Shown here: piece after piece, positions 1 to 8,325 of the stretch | Numbering within the stretch: the stretch's first letter is position 1 | Layout: every line of letters starts with the position of its first letter | Origin: Paenibacillus sp. ACRRX | GTDB taxonomy: Bacteria > Bacillota > Bacilli > Paenibacillales > Paenibacillaceae | Direction of reading: 5' to 3' | Assembly: GCF_022346885.1 (NCBI RefSeq) | Contig: NZ_JAKRNK010000002.1 | Location: forward strand, 620,001-684,000 | DNA length: 64,000 nucleotides | Program-made: the position numbers and the translations under genes | Notes under the pieces: model-generated | The model's input: the letters and a program-made list of their open reading frames with translations, nothing else | Database searches by the model: none | What the model was told of the DNA's origin: nothing

Positions 1-1839
1 CATTGTCCATAACCATTCGGTATGGTGATACACTTCGATGTCTGCGCTTAACCCAAAGTCTGGATATTCCTTCTTTATAGTGTGATAGGTATGAGGGCAA
101 GCTGTTACAATCTGCTTAACGTCATACTTCTTGAACAAGGCGACATTGTCGCGCGCTAACTCCTGATACAGAAATTCATTGCCTAGTCGCCGAGCTGTAT
201 CTCCTGAGCTGCGCTCTTCATTACCTAGCACAGCGTATCGGATACCGGCCGCCTCCATGAGACGAATAAGCGAGCGGATGACACGTTGAGAACGACGATC
301 ATACGCACCCATAGAACCGACAAGCAGCAATACATCGTAAGCCGTTGATTCCTTTACTACCGGTACATGACGGCCACTGCTGCGCTCCCAATCCAGTGCC
401 CATTGATGCCGATCGTTACGATTGATGCCCCAAGGATTGCCTTGACGTTCAATATTGGTCATTGCCCGTTGAGCATCAGCCGGGAGCTCGCCGCGTGTCA
501 GCACGAGGTATCGCCGCATGTCAATAATCTTATCCACGTGCTCATTTCCGACTGGACATTGATCTTCGCAATTTCGGCACGTTGTACAAGCCCACAATTC
601 CTGTTCAGACATAACATCACCAATTAATTCCAATGACCGTGCATCATGAGCATTCTCGGTTGATTTGATATGTGAGCGTTCACCGACCCATTGCTGTTTC
701 TGGATCGATAATGTATATGAGATAGGCGCGGCAGACTTTCCAGCGGCACGTTGTAATACATCAGCACCTGATTGCTCAATTCCAGCAACAGGATGTGCAT
801 CCGTTAACTGGACAAGCGCTTCACTTTCATTACTCCCCATATTTATCCAACGATGTGTCATGACGCCAGCATGTAGAGCAGGAACCCATGGTGTAGTTGA
901 AGTAACGGCAGCACCTTTTTCCGTTAAGTGATCGCGTAACTTTGTAATCAAATGCATCGGTGACAACCATTTTCCTGTACTGGCTGCAGGACATACATTG
1001 GTACAACGGCCACACTCTACACATGCATACAAATCCACAAGCTGGTTCTGCCTAAACTGCTCAATAGCACCAACACCAAAGCTTTCCGCTTCCTCCTGCT
1101 CCAAATCAAGCGGTTCCAGCTTGCCAATCTCATGCGACGAACGTTGGAGGCCTAGATTGATTGGAGCTACTATTAGATGAAAGTGCTTGGACTGCGGCAC
1201 ATACACCAAAAAAACAAGCAGCACCACTAGATGAAGCCACCATGAAATTTCATAACCAATGGTCAATATAAACAGTGGCGAATGTACGATTGAGGAAGCA
1301 ATCCATGCTGTTAACGACCCTGTCACTTCTGTTGCACCCTCCAACGCACGATCAAACACCATCGTTCCAACTACGCTTACCATCAGCAAGACGATAAACA
1401 ACAGTACCCAAGCTGGCTTCATGCCTCGTTTTAATCGCGCCAGCCGTTCTACGTAACGTCGATATCCCGCGTAAAGAATTGCAGCCAGCACAATCATGAC
1501 CGTGTATTCCTGTGCAATGACAAACGCCTCATATCCTGGCAGTGGCAGATGATTCCCTGTTAATCCCTTCCATATAATATCAACTGCTCCAATCTGCAGA
1601 TGAAGGAAGCCATAGAACAAAAACAGATGCATCAGCCCGCTGCGCCAATCCTTCCACAATTTCCCTTGATTCATTGTCTTTAGCAATGCTTGCCACACCC
1701 TGCCGCTCACGTTGTCCAGAACAGTAGAAGGCATGCCAAGACGTACATACTGCCAGCGCATCCTTATCACGTGTATAAACATCGTCATTCCGATGGACAT
1801 GCATGACAGACATAAAATCCATTTGACCAGCAGAAGCAT
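1..1839 (-). CDS. FadF-like membrane Fe-S oxidoreductase (3' end cut off by window)
   Basis: The frame is open from the start to the window edge (about 613 codons) and continues outside. The N-terminal ~220 residues hold several hydrophobic segments like a NarI/cytochrome b-type membrane domain. Two ferredoxin-like 4Fe-4S motifs follow, CVECGRCTNVCPA and CTTCRNCEDQCPVG. The beginning of a CCG (heterodisulfide reductase-like) domain is then visible, with GNEERSSGD and a TACPHT stretch. This order matches the B. subtilis FadF/YwjF family, thought to pass electrons from ETF to the quinone pool. It is divergent from etfBA, which supports that role. ATG at 1839 is preferred, about 6 nt after a GGGGGAG ribosome site; ATG at 1845 directly abuts that site. 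The assignment as an ETF-quinone reductase is family inference. Confidence 0.85.
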   Translation of the reverse strand, partial: MLLLVKWILCLSCMSIGMTMFIHVIRMRWQYVRLGMPSTVLDNVSGRVWQALLKTMNQGKLWKDWRSGLMHLFLFYGFLHLQIGAVDIIWKGLTGNHLPLPGYEAFVIAQEYTVMIVLAAILYAGYRRYVERLARLKRGMKPAWVLLFIVLLMVSVVGTMVFDRALEGATEVTGSLTAWIASSIVHSPLFILTIGYEISWWLHLVVLLVFLVYVPQSKHFHLIVAPINLGLQRSSHEIGKLEPLDLEQEEAESFGVGAIEQFRQNQLVDLYACVECGRCTNVCPAASTGKWLSPMHLITKLRDHLTEKGAAVTSTTPWVPALHAGVMTHRWINMGSNESEALVQLTDAHPVAGIEQSGADVLQRAAGKSAAPISYTLSIQKQQWVGERSHIKSTENAHDARSLELIGDVMSEQELWACTTCRNCEDQCPVGNEHVDKIIDMRRYLVLTRGELPADAQRAMTNIERQGNPWGINRNDRHQWALDWERSSGRHVPVVKESTAYDVLLLVGSMGAYDRRSQRVIRSLIRLMEAAGIRYAVLGNEERSSGDTARRLGNEFLYQELARDNVALFKKYDVKQIVTACPHTYHTIKKEYPDFGLSADIEVYHHTEWLWTM

Positions 1840-1990
1840 TATCATCTCCCCCTTCTTCTCTTCTGCCAATCTATGATCATCATGGTGGTATTAGGACAAC
1901 ATACGGCTCCACGTTCTGAGCTCGTATTAGTCCTTATGGTTGATGGATATGAACTTATTACGTAAAAAATGCTTGATGAAGAAATGTTCG

Positions 1991-2017
1991 TTGTCTTCCC
2001 CACATATATATAGACAA
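1991..2017. promoter_or_regulatory. Inverted repeat in the divergent fadF-like/etfB promoter region
   Basis: TTGTCT and AGACAA form a 6-bp inverted repeat with a 15-nt AT-rich centre, about 55 nt before etfB. The 1846-2070 gap must hold promoters for both directions, but I could not fix a convincing -35/-10 pair. The repeat could be an operator or chance. Confidence 0.25.
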
Positions 2018-2070
2018 GTAATGATTGAAATGAAGGTCCTAAGACCAATGCTGCAGAATCGAGGTGTGCT

Positions 2071-2886
2071 ATGACTTTTTTAAGTAATGAATCAGCTCAT
2101 TCACCGCTTGATATTGTTGTCTTACTGAAGCAAACGTTTGATACGGAGGAAAGAGTGAGCATTGTTAACGGACAAGTAAGTCAAGACGGTGTAAAATGGG
2201 TGATAAATCCTTATGATGAATATGCCGTTGAGGAAGCACTGCGTTGGAAGGAAGCCTATGGGGGCAAAGTAACCGTCATTTCTGTCGGTCCTGAACGTTG
2301 TGCGGAAGCGTTACGAACAGCATTGGCGATGGGAGCAGACGAAGCCGTTCTCATCCATGTCGAGAGCAGCGCTGCTGAACAGCTTGACGAGCATGTGGTA
2401 TCAAGCCTGTTGTACGCCGCGCTTAAGGATCAACCGCCGCAGCTGCTGTTAGCTGGCCATTTCAGCGTTGATCAAGGTAGCGCTCAAGTAGCTATTCGTT
2501 TATCTGTGCTCTTGGACATCCCACACGTATCAGCTATTACGAAGCTTGAACGAATGGAAGGACAGCGTGCCAAAGCTGATCGAGACGCCGAAGGGGACAC
2601 GGAACGTCTTGAAGTGACACTGCCTGCGTTATTTACAGCGCAGCAGGGATTAAATGAGCCGCGCTATCCTTCACTTCCAGGCATTATGAAAGCAAAGAAG
2701 AAGCCGCTTACCCAGATTGATGCAATGACTTTGTGTCCTGACTTCTCACAAGCTGCCGGTACGCTGAGGACCTCGATCGAGCTCCCGCCTCCCCGCCTGT
2801 CTGGCAAGCTGTTCGCAGGAAGCCCTGCTGAGCAGGTCGAACAATTGATTCGAAGTTTGCGTGATGAAGCCAAATGTATCGGATAA
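2071..2886 (+). CDS. etfB: Electron transfer flavoprotein beta subunit
   Basis: EtfB is the AMP-binding small subunit of the ETF heterodimer, which carries electrons from acyl-CoA and related dehydrogenases. The family opening is clear around residues 14-25 (DIVVLLKQTFDTEE), followed by INPYDEYAVEEALRWKE and the mid-protein LLAGHFSVDQGSAQV region; the C-terminal half has the KKKPL segment. Length (271 aa) is slightly above the usual ~255, because of about a dozen extra N-terminal residues. The start is supported by GAGGTG four nt upstream of the ATG. It is followed 25 nt later by etfA and both are divergent from the FadF-like gene. No acyl-CoA dehydrogenase is adjacent, so the electron donor is not shown by context. 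Confidence 0.93.
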   Translation: MTFLSNESAHSPLDIVVLLKQTFDTEERVSIVNGQVSQDGVKWVINPYDEYAVEEALRWKEAYGGKVTVISVGPERCAEALRTALAMGADEAVLIHVESSAAEQLDEHVVSSLLYAALKDQPPQLLLAGHFSVDQGSAQVAIRLSVLLDIPHVSAITKLERMEGQRAKADRDAEGDTERLEVTLPALFTAQQGLNEPRYPSLPGIMKAKKKPLTQIDAMTLCPDFSQAAGTLRTSIELPPPRLSGKLFAGSPAEQVEQLIRSLRDEAKCIG

Positions 2887-2911
2887 CGATAGATGAAAGG
2901 AGTGCGATCAC

Positions 2912-3910
2912 ATGGGACGCACGATAGCAGTCATTGCAGAGATGAGAGGTAATCAATTGCGGCAGGTAACCTTCGAAGCGCTTCATGCTGCGGAACTACT
3001 TTATACGCCTGGGGATCGAATTGTAGCATTGCTTATCGGTCATCAATTAGATGCCGTCAGCAGTGTTCTATTGAAAACTGGGATTCAAGAGCTCATTATC
3101 GCAGACGACGAATCGTATAAGTACTATGAGCCTGAAGTTTATTTTGCCGCTGTGCGCACTTTTAACGATATCGTATCACCCGATATCGTCCTGTTTGGCC
3201 ATACTGCGATGGGCAGAGATTTAGCTCCTATGCTTGCAGCTCATACAAAGAGCGGACAATTGTCTGACGTCGTCTCTTTTCAGGCTTCTGAGACAGGCTG
3301 GACCTTCCGGCGCCCGGTATATGCGGGAAAAGCGTTCGAATCCCGCCAGTTTGCTAACCAAGCTACCCCATGGATTATCACGATACGTCCTAATAACTTT
3401 AAAGCTATAGATCACCTGGAGGACAGTCTGTCAGCTAATGCCGCCGACATTAAGCAGACATTCCTGCCTACCCCCTCCCCATCGCTACGATCTGTCGTTC
3501 ATGAGGTGGTTCAGCGGATGTCTGGGGCTATAGACCTGACTGAAGCCAAAATTATTATTTCTGGCGGCCGTGGCGTTAAGAGCTCAGACGGCTTTAAACC
3601 ATTGGAGCAGCTGGCATCTGTATTAAACGGTGCTGTGGGGGCTTCACGAGGCGCTTGTGATGCAGGATATTGTGACTATTCACTTCAGGTTGGCCAAACT
3701 GGGAAGGTAGTCACCCCAGAAATTTATTTTGCATGTGGGATTAGCGGAGCGATCCAGCATCTCGCAGGCATGAGCCAATCGCGGGTGATTGTAGCGATTA
3801 ACATTGATCCCGAGGCGCCAATCTTTCAAGTGGCTGATTACGGCATAGTGGGTGACTTATTTGAGATCATACCGCTGTTGACATCCGAGTTTCGTAAAAT
3901 GTTAACCTGA
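2912..3910 (+). CDS. etfA: Electron transfer flavoprotein alpha subunit
   Basis: EtfA is the FAD-binding partner of EtfB. The C-terminal FAD domain is diagnostic: [19 protein letters not shown] (about residue 219 on), [43 protein letters not shown], and a final [20 protein letters not shown]. Length (332 aa) is normal. AAAGGAG lies about 9 nt before the ATG. The gene faces ricA convergently, with two hairpins between them. With etfB and the divergent Fe-S oxidoreductase it forms a complete ETF-to-quinone route by family inference. Confidence 0.95.
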   Translation: MGRTIAVIAEMRGNQLRQVTFEALHAAELLYTPGDRIVALLIGHQLDAVSSVLLKTGIQELIIADDESYKYYEPEVYFAAVRTFNDIVSPDIVLFGHTAMGRDLAPMLAAHTKSGQLSDVVSFQASETGWTFRRPVYAGKAFESRQFANQATPWIITIRPNNFKAIDHLEDSLSANAADIKQTFLPTPSPSLRSVVHEVVQRMSGAIDLTEAKIIISGGRGVKSSDGFKPLEQLASVLNGAVGASRGACDAGYCDYSLQVGQTGKVVTPEIYFACGISGAIQHLAGMSQSRVIVAINIDPEAPIFQVADYGIVGDLFEIIPLLTSEFRKMLT

Positions 3911-3994
3911 AGGTACAAAGCGCACCCTTTGACAGCTGGTTTTTTTCATCATGTTAATCATATATTCGTGAAACGATTCAGCTTCGCCAATCAC

Positions 3995-4028
3995 AAAACA
4001 CCCCCAATACTAATTGTATCGGGGGTGT
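3995..4028 (-). terminator. Hairpin between convergent etfA and ricA
   Basis: ACACCCCC (3998-4005) pairs with GGGGGTGT (4021-4028), with an inner ATAC/GTAT stem. On the minus strand it is followed by only a short TTT run, and on the plus strand by no T-run. It is best read as a back-up terminator for ricA that may also stop etfA. Confidence 0.55.
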
Positions 4029-4041
4029 CCTATTATCCGTA

Positions 4042-4080
4042 TAAAATGATGCGCTGACGTCATCAAGCGAAGCGCATCAT
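4042..4080 (-). terminator. ricA terminator
   Basis: A perfect 10-bp inverted repeat, ATGATGCGCT/AGCGCATCAT (4046-4055 and 4071-4080), sits just after the ricA stop. On the minus strand it runs into TTTTAT. Confidence 0.7.
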
Positions 4081-4095
4081 AAGTATAAGCGACCG

Positions 4096-4572
4096 TTAAT
4101 CACTGCACGTATCCGGGTCGGATTCGGCACCGGCTTCTACATTGATTCTTTCGGACACCGTATCTCTAACAACAGACATAACAAGCTGCAGCAAGTAGTT
4201 TACATCTGATTGACTCTGTTGGAATTCAACCACAAGCGGCACATTATCCAGTTCATCTTGCAGATCATTGATCTCGCCTTCAATCTTCTCAATCATTTGG
4301 TTATTTTTGAAAGATTGGAACGCTACAATCTCTTTCTGCTTCTTCTTCAACTTGGCAATAACCTCTTGAATGTGCGTGTGATCCTGAATCTGCTTCTCTG
4401 CTTGCTGATACTGCTTCACTTCTTCCGTCGTGCAAATCATATCGGCCAATTGCTTTGCCTTCTCCATGATATCTTCGCGCACGAGCAGGTCACGCGTATT
4501 AAAGGAAGGCATACCACAACCTGTATGGTTGTGCGCATGTTCCTGATGCGAATCCTGTATATGTTCAGCCAA
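4096..4572 (-). CDS. ricA: RicA (YmcA), subunit of the RicAFT RNA-processing complex
   Basis: This is a YlbF/YmcA-family helical protein. In B. subtilis RicA, RicF and RicT form an Fe-S complex that stimulates RNase Y processing and affects sporulation, competence and biofilm formation. The core from about residue 33 (REDIMEKAKQLADMI) to 140 (NVPLVVEFQQSQSDVNYLLQLV) matches YmcA rather than YlbF. Cysteines are at 19, 47 and 156; the C-terminal Cys corresponds to the conserved RicA cysteine. A His-rich N-terminus (HQEHAHNHTGCG) is unusual. Start is TTG, 6 nt after GGGAGAGG; the 158-aa length is a little above the family. It follows miaB in the same direction, as in B. subtilis. RNase Y is encoded in this window. 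Confidence 0.88.
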   Translation of the reverse strand: MAEHIQDSHQEHAHNHTGCGMPSFNTRDLLVREDIMEKAKQLADMICTTEEVKQYQQAEKQIQDHTHIQEVIAKLKKKQKEIVAFQSFKNNQMIEKIEGEINDLQDELDNVPLVVEFQQSQSDVNYLLQLVMSVVRDTVSERINVEAGAESDPDTCSD

Positions 4573-4659
4573 CGAGAACCTCTCCCATCTCTAACGTCAA
4601 TCTCCTCAAATGAGGTTTTAAACATGCTGAGTCTATTGTAACTGATAACCTCGATAATA

Positions 4660-6219
4660 TTAAGAACTCATTTTTATCGGTTCTGTGACAAGGTCACCTT
4701 TAATATAAAATGTCTTACTGTCCGTCACTTTAACCTGTACAAATTGACCAATCAACTCTTTGCCGCCTGCAAAGTGAACCAGCTTATTCGTACGCGTTCG
4801 GCCGGATAGTATCTCGCTATTGTTCTTTGACTCGCCTTCTACCAGCACTTCAACCGTCTTACTGACCATTTGTTCATTACTGCTGCGACTTAATTCTGCC
4901 ATCACTTCATTTAACCTCTTCAGACGTGCCTTTTTAACTTCCATTGGCACGTCGTCAACCATATGTACGGCTGGAGTCCCCTCACGAGGTGAATAAATAA
5001 ATGTATAAGCCATATCAAATCCGACTTCTTGAATTAATGACACCGTCTCTTCAAACTGCTCATCTGTCTCACCTGGGAAACCAACAATAATGTCTGTCGT
5101 AAACCCAACGTCTGGAATAGCCTGCTTAATCTTGCGCGCCAGATTCAAGAACAGCTCCCGATCATATTTGCGGCTCATCTTCTTAAGCACTTCACTGCTG
5201 CCCGATTGGACTGGTAAATGGATGTGCTCGACCAGGTTGCCCCGCTTCGCAAGCACTTCGATTAAATGATCATCGAAATCACGTGGATGGGATGTCGTAA
5301 ATCGAATACGAGGAATATCAATTTTGCGCATATCATCCATCAAATCACCGAAGCGATAATGGATATCTTCGAAGTCCTTGCCGTAAGCATTGACGTTTTG
5401 TCCAAGCAGCGTGATTTCTTTATAACCTTGACGAGCAAGTTCACGAACTTCCGCGATTACATCTTCTGGACGCCTGCTTCGTTCTTTGCCGCGCGTATAA
5501 GGAACGATGCAATACGTACAAAACTTATCGCAGCCGTACATAATGTTCACCCATCCACGCATACCTGAACGCTTCTTAGGCAGATTCTCGATAATATCGC
5601 CTTCCTTGGACCATACATCAACGACCATCTCTTTATTAAAGAGCGCATCCTGAACCAGGTACGGCAAACGGTGAATGTTGTGGGTGCCAAACACCATATC
5701 TACAAATTGATGCTTCTGCATAATACGATTAACTACGTTCTCTTCCTGAGACATACAGCCGCATACACCTAAGATCAGGCCCGGTCTTTCCAATTTCAGC
5801 GTCTTCAAGTGCCCTAGTTCTCCAAATACTTTATCTTCAGCATTCTCACGGACCGCACATGTGTTAAGTAAAATAAGATCAGCCTGCTTGCGGTCTTCTG
5901 TCCTCTGGTAACCCATCTCCTCCAGCAGACCACTCATCGTCTCCGTATCATGCTCGTTCATCTGGCAACCGAACGTATAAATAAGATAGCGCTTACCATG
6001 ACCTAGCTGGCGAAGAGACTCCGGCACCGCTTCTTCATAGTGTACTTGAATGCTCTGTTTGCCGCGCTGCTTCTCTTGGTTATGCTTCGGTTCGGACATA
6101 ATATGAATCTCACGTCCGTTGATTCTAATCTTCTTGCCATGCTCATCCTCTTTAATGACTTTAGCTTGAGAGAAATCAAAATATTTGGAATAATCCTTCT
6201 TCTCCTGACCCATCCTCAA
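4660..6219 (-). CDS. miaB: tRNA-2-methylthio-N6-dimethylallyladenosine synthase MiaB
   Basis: MiaB is a radical-SAM methylthiotransferase that adds the 2-methylthio group to i6A37 of tRNA. The N-terminal UPF0004 domain has the three auxiliary-cluster cysteines ([32 protein letters not shown]). The radical-SAM CxxxCxxC motif is [17 protein letters not shown], and the C-terminal ~65 residues are the TRAM domain. Length (519 aa) is normal for Bacillota, which carry an N-terminal extension. Start is taken as TTG 6 nt after AGGAG; the ATG two codons on (6213) is possible. A strong sigma-A promoter lies about 75 nt upstream. ricA follows about 85 nt downstream. Confidence 0.96.
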   Translation of the reverse strand: MRMGQEKKDYSKYFDFSQAKVIKEDEHGKKIRINGREIHIMSEPKHNQEKQRGKQSIQVHYEEAVPESLRQLGHGKRYLIYTFGCQMNEHDTETMSGLLEEMGYQRTEDRKQADLILLNTCAVRENAEDKVFGELGHLKTLKLERPGLILGVCGCMSQEENVVNRIMQKHQFVDMVFGTHNIHRLPYLVQDALFNKEMVVDVWSKEGDIIENLPKKRSGMRGWVNIMYGCDKFCTYCIVPYTRGKERSRRPEDVIAEVRELARQGYKEITLLGQNVNAYGKDFEDIHYRFGDLMDDMRKIDIPRIRFTTSHPRDFDDHLIEVLAKRGNLVEHIHLPVQSGSSEVLKKMSRKYDRELFLNLARKIKQAIPDVGFTTDIIVGFPGETDEQFEETVSLIQEVGFDMAYTFIYSPREGTPAVHMVDDVPMEVKKARLKRLNEVMAELSRSSNEQMVSKTVEVLVEGESKNNSEILSGRTRTNKLVHFAGGKELIGQFVQVKVTDSKTFYIKGDLVTEPIKMSS

Positions 6220-6296
6220 TAGTCACTCCTTTTATCTATGTCTGTCGACTATATTCAAACATTGCAGTAATATGGCTAAATCAACCAATACCTTTA

Positions 6297-6325
6297 ATTA
6301 TAACATTCTCATCCTGCGTTTCCAA
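6297..6325 (-). promoter_or_regulatory. Sigma-A promoter of miaB-ricA
   Basis: On the minus strand TTGGAA (-35) is separated by exactly 17 nt from a consensus TATAAT (-10, 6297-6302). Transcription would start near 6290, giving a leader of about 70 nt before miaB. Confidence 0.75.
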
Positions 6326-6330
6326 GACAC

Positions 6331-6368
6331 ACAAAAGCATCTCCCAACATGAGCATGCCGGGAGATGC
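6331..6368 (-). terminator. Terminator-like hairpin upstream of the miaB promoter
   Basis: GCATCTCCC (6337-6345) pairs perfectly with GGGAGATGC (6360-6368), and on the minus strand it is followed by TTTTGTG. It lies about 350 nt beyond the pduL terminator, so it would end a separate transcript rather than pduL itself. Confidence 0.55.
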
Positions 6369-6447
6369 GGGGGCGGGATGAACTTAAGTCGATCAATTGT
6401 CAGTCCTTGCCGAGGAACTTCTCCAATTGAGGGGATTATCGTTCAGA
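6333..6447 (-). ncRNA. Candidate C-rich small RNA between pduL and miaB
   Basis: In the 555-nt gap between pduL and miaB there is no plausible ORF. A TATAAT (6454-6459, minus strand) could start an RNA of about 115 nt ending at the 6331-6368 hairpin. The predicted RNA has an unpaired AAUCCCCUCAAU stretch and a C-rich CCCGCCCCC run before the terminator stem, features seen in C-rich antisense sRNAs of Bacillota. The -35 is poor, and no known family is recognised. Confidence 0.25.
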
Positions 6448-6713
6448 CTCCGAATTATATAAAAGTAGGTAAATGTCATAGTAAATATTTGCTTGATGTA
6501 CATTTATTATAACCGTTTCTCAGTTCGAAAAAATCCGCCATAAGCATCAATCCCTAGACAGGTTACGACAGTTCATATTACAAATACTTCATCAATAATA
6601 AGAGCAAGGCACTATATCCTCCACCCTTACGCTACTAGAGTCCTGCTTATATAGACTTATCCTGCATGGACCCAATTAAGCTAGGATATCCCCTGTTTTT
6701 ATCTAAATTGGCA

Positions 6714-6746
6714 AACAAAAAAACGGCCCACTGAGGACCGCTTTTC
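6714..6746 (-). terminator. pduL terminator
   Basis: On the minus strand GCGGTCC/GGGCCGT form a stem with loop TCAGT, flanked by AAAA and a run of seven T. It lies about 30 nt after the pduL stop. Confidence 0.8.
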
Positions 6747-6774
6747 TGATTGTTCTTGCCATGCAAAGTATGAA

Positions 6775-7344
6775 TTATTCGACGATCTCGGCAGTGTCAC
6801 CATTCTTAACGCCTGCAGCATTAGCTTCGTCTGTATCGATATGCATGTCCAATGCAAAGTTCGCATGAACACGTGCAACAACATTTTCAAACACGACGCC
6901 ACGTTCCCCACCGACACGAACACGGAGCTTCTGTTTATCCTCAATGTTCCACTTAGCAGCATCTGAAGTATGGAAATGAATGTGACGAGCTGCCACAATA
7001 ACTCCTTCTTCCAACTCCACTTCGCCATGTGGACCTACAAGCTTCACGCCTGGTGTTCCAGCAATGTCGCCAGACTCACGCACAGGAGGTTTTAAGCCGA
7101 GCGAAAAAGCATCCGTACGGGATACTTCCAATTGGGATGCAGGACGAGCTGGTCCAAGAATACGAACTGATTTAAAAGATCCTTTAGGTCCGTGTACTTC
7201 TACCGTTTCATTGGCTGCATACTGGCCAGGTTGGGATAATGCTTTGAATTCAGTTAATTGGTGTCCTGGGCCAAACAAAGCCTCAATATGTTCTTGAGTC
7301 AAATGAATATGACGTCCAGATACGCCGACAGGTACAGTTTTCAT
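6775..7344 (-). CDS. pduL: PduL-type phosphate acyltransferase (phosphotransacylase)
   Basis: PduL interconverts acyl-CoA plus phosphate with acyl-phosphate plus CoA, independently of the Pta family. The two halves of the PduL fold carry the metal-binding histidines: HIH at residues 12-14 (GVSGRHIHLT), HIHFH at 121-125, and His168 in LDMHID. Length (189 aa) is that of the free enzyme. There is no N-terminal encapsulation extension, and no microcompartment genes are nearby, so a housekeeping acetate/propionate role is more likely than propanediol use. GAGAGGTGG precedes the ATG. It lies just downstream of korAB but after a terminator, so it is probably a separate unit. Substrate chain length is not determined by sequence. 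Confidence 0.88.
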   Translation of the reverse strand: MKTVPVGVSGRHIHLTQEHIEALFGPGHQLTEFKALSQPGQYAANETVEVHGPKGSFKSVRILGPARPASQLEVSRTDAFSLGLKPPVRESGDIAGTPGVKLVGPHGEVELEEGVIVAARHIHFHTSDAAKWNIEDKQKLRVRVGGERGVVFENVVARVHANFALDMHIDTDEANAAGVKNGDTAEIVE

Positions 7345-7398
7345 GTGTCTTCCACCTCTCGATTTCTCTCTAGTTCAAGTACCAAAGTGTATTATACT

Positions 7399-7437
7399 AC
7401 GAAATTAAACAAGGCATACGTCAATGACGCATGCCTT
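7399..7437 (-). terminator. korB terminator
   Basis: A near-perfect 12-bp stem, AAGGCATACGTC (7411-7422) with GACGCATGCCTT (7426-7437), has loop AAT. The minus-strand tail is GTTTAATTT. The plus-strand side has five T, so it may work both ways. A TATAAT for pduL lies just beyond it, without a clear -35. Confidence 0.7.
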
Positions 7438-7457
7438 TTTCAACAATTTTGCGAAAA

Positions 7458-8324
7458 TTATTTGAATTCTTTCAGCAGTTTATCAAAATCTTCCACAGAT
7501 ATTTGCAAATTCTGATTAGTTAACGGCTCCGGGCGGAAACCAGTAATTAAATTCTCATAAGATCGCTTATCTTGATTCTGATAAATAAGTCCTGTTATCA
7601 TACCATTCGTTTCCATAAGCTTGGTCATCGCCATTACACGATTGGATGCATCGTAACCTTCTACTGAATCTAGGTTAACAATATTTTCTTTAAACCAGTC
7701 ATACGTATTAATCTTATTAAACGTGACACAAGGACTAAATACATTAATAAGGGAGAAGCCTTCATGATTGATGCCTTGCTCAATTAACGACGTCAACTGC
7801 TTGAGATCGCTTGAGAATGACTGGGCTACGAAGGTAGCACCCGCAGCGAGTGCGATCTCCAGTGGAGACAAGGTTGATTCTATCGAACCCTCCGGCGTGC
7901 TCTTGGTCTTGAAGCCAACAGCGCTCCGCGGAGATGTCTGTCCTTTGGTCAAGCCATAAATCTGATTGTCCATGACAATGTAGGTCATGTTGATGTTACG
8001 CCGTATCGCATGAACGGTATGCCCCATCCCGATAGCAAACCCGTCGCCATCGCCCCCGGAAGCAATAACAGTCAAATCCCGATTCGCAAGCTTCACGCCT
8101 TGGGCTATTGGCAGCGCGCGTCCATGGATGCTGTGGAAGCCATAAGCATTAATATAACCTGAGATACGGCCAGAACAGCCAATTCCAGAGATGACAGCAA
8201 GCTTTTCAGGCTCCAAGCCGGCGCTCGCCGCAGCACGCTGAATGGCAGCCTGTACCGAAAAGTCACCGCAACCCGGACACCAGTTAGGCTTTACATTGTT
8301 GCGGAACTCTTTAAAAGTTGCCAT
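7458..8324 (-). CDS. korB: 2-oxoacid:ferredoxin oxidoreductase beta subunit
   Basis: This is the thiamine-diphosphate-binding subunit of a 2-oxoglutarate/2-oxoacid:ferredoxin oxidoreductase, which decarboxylates a 2-oxoacid to acyl-CoA and reduces ferredoxin. The N-terminal KPNWCPGCGDF cluster motif and the TPP motif GDGDGFAIGMGH through VMDNQIYGLTKGQTSP are clear. At 288 aa it has the usual length. Start is ATG at 8324, one nt after the korA stop, with AAGGAG inside the korA 3' end. A longer in-frame ORF exists, but its extra 32 residues only read korA sequence in another frame. The fused gamma-alpha partner is korA. The exact oxoacid cannot be fixed by sequence. Confidence 0.93.
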   Translation of the reverse strand: MATFKEFRNNVKPNWCPGCGDFSVQAAIQRAAASAGLEPEKLAVISGIGCSGRISGYINAYGFHSIHGRALPIAQGVKLANRDLTVIASGGDGDGFAIGMGHTVHAIRRNINMTYIVMDNQIYGLTKGQTSPRSAVGFKTKSTPEGSIESTLSPLEIALAAGATFVAQSFSSDLKQLTSLIEQGINHEGFSLINVFSPCVTFNKINTYDWFKENIVNLDSVEGYDASNRVMAMTKLMETNGMITGLIYQNQDKRSYENLITGFRPEPLTNQNLQISVEDFDKLLKEFK

Positions 8325-8325
8325 G

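Noticed and set aside
6775-7344. PduL as part of a bacterial microcompartment operon
   Set aside because: No shell protein genes are nearby, and the protein lacks an encapsulation peptide.
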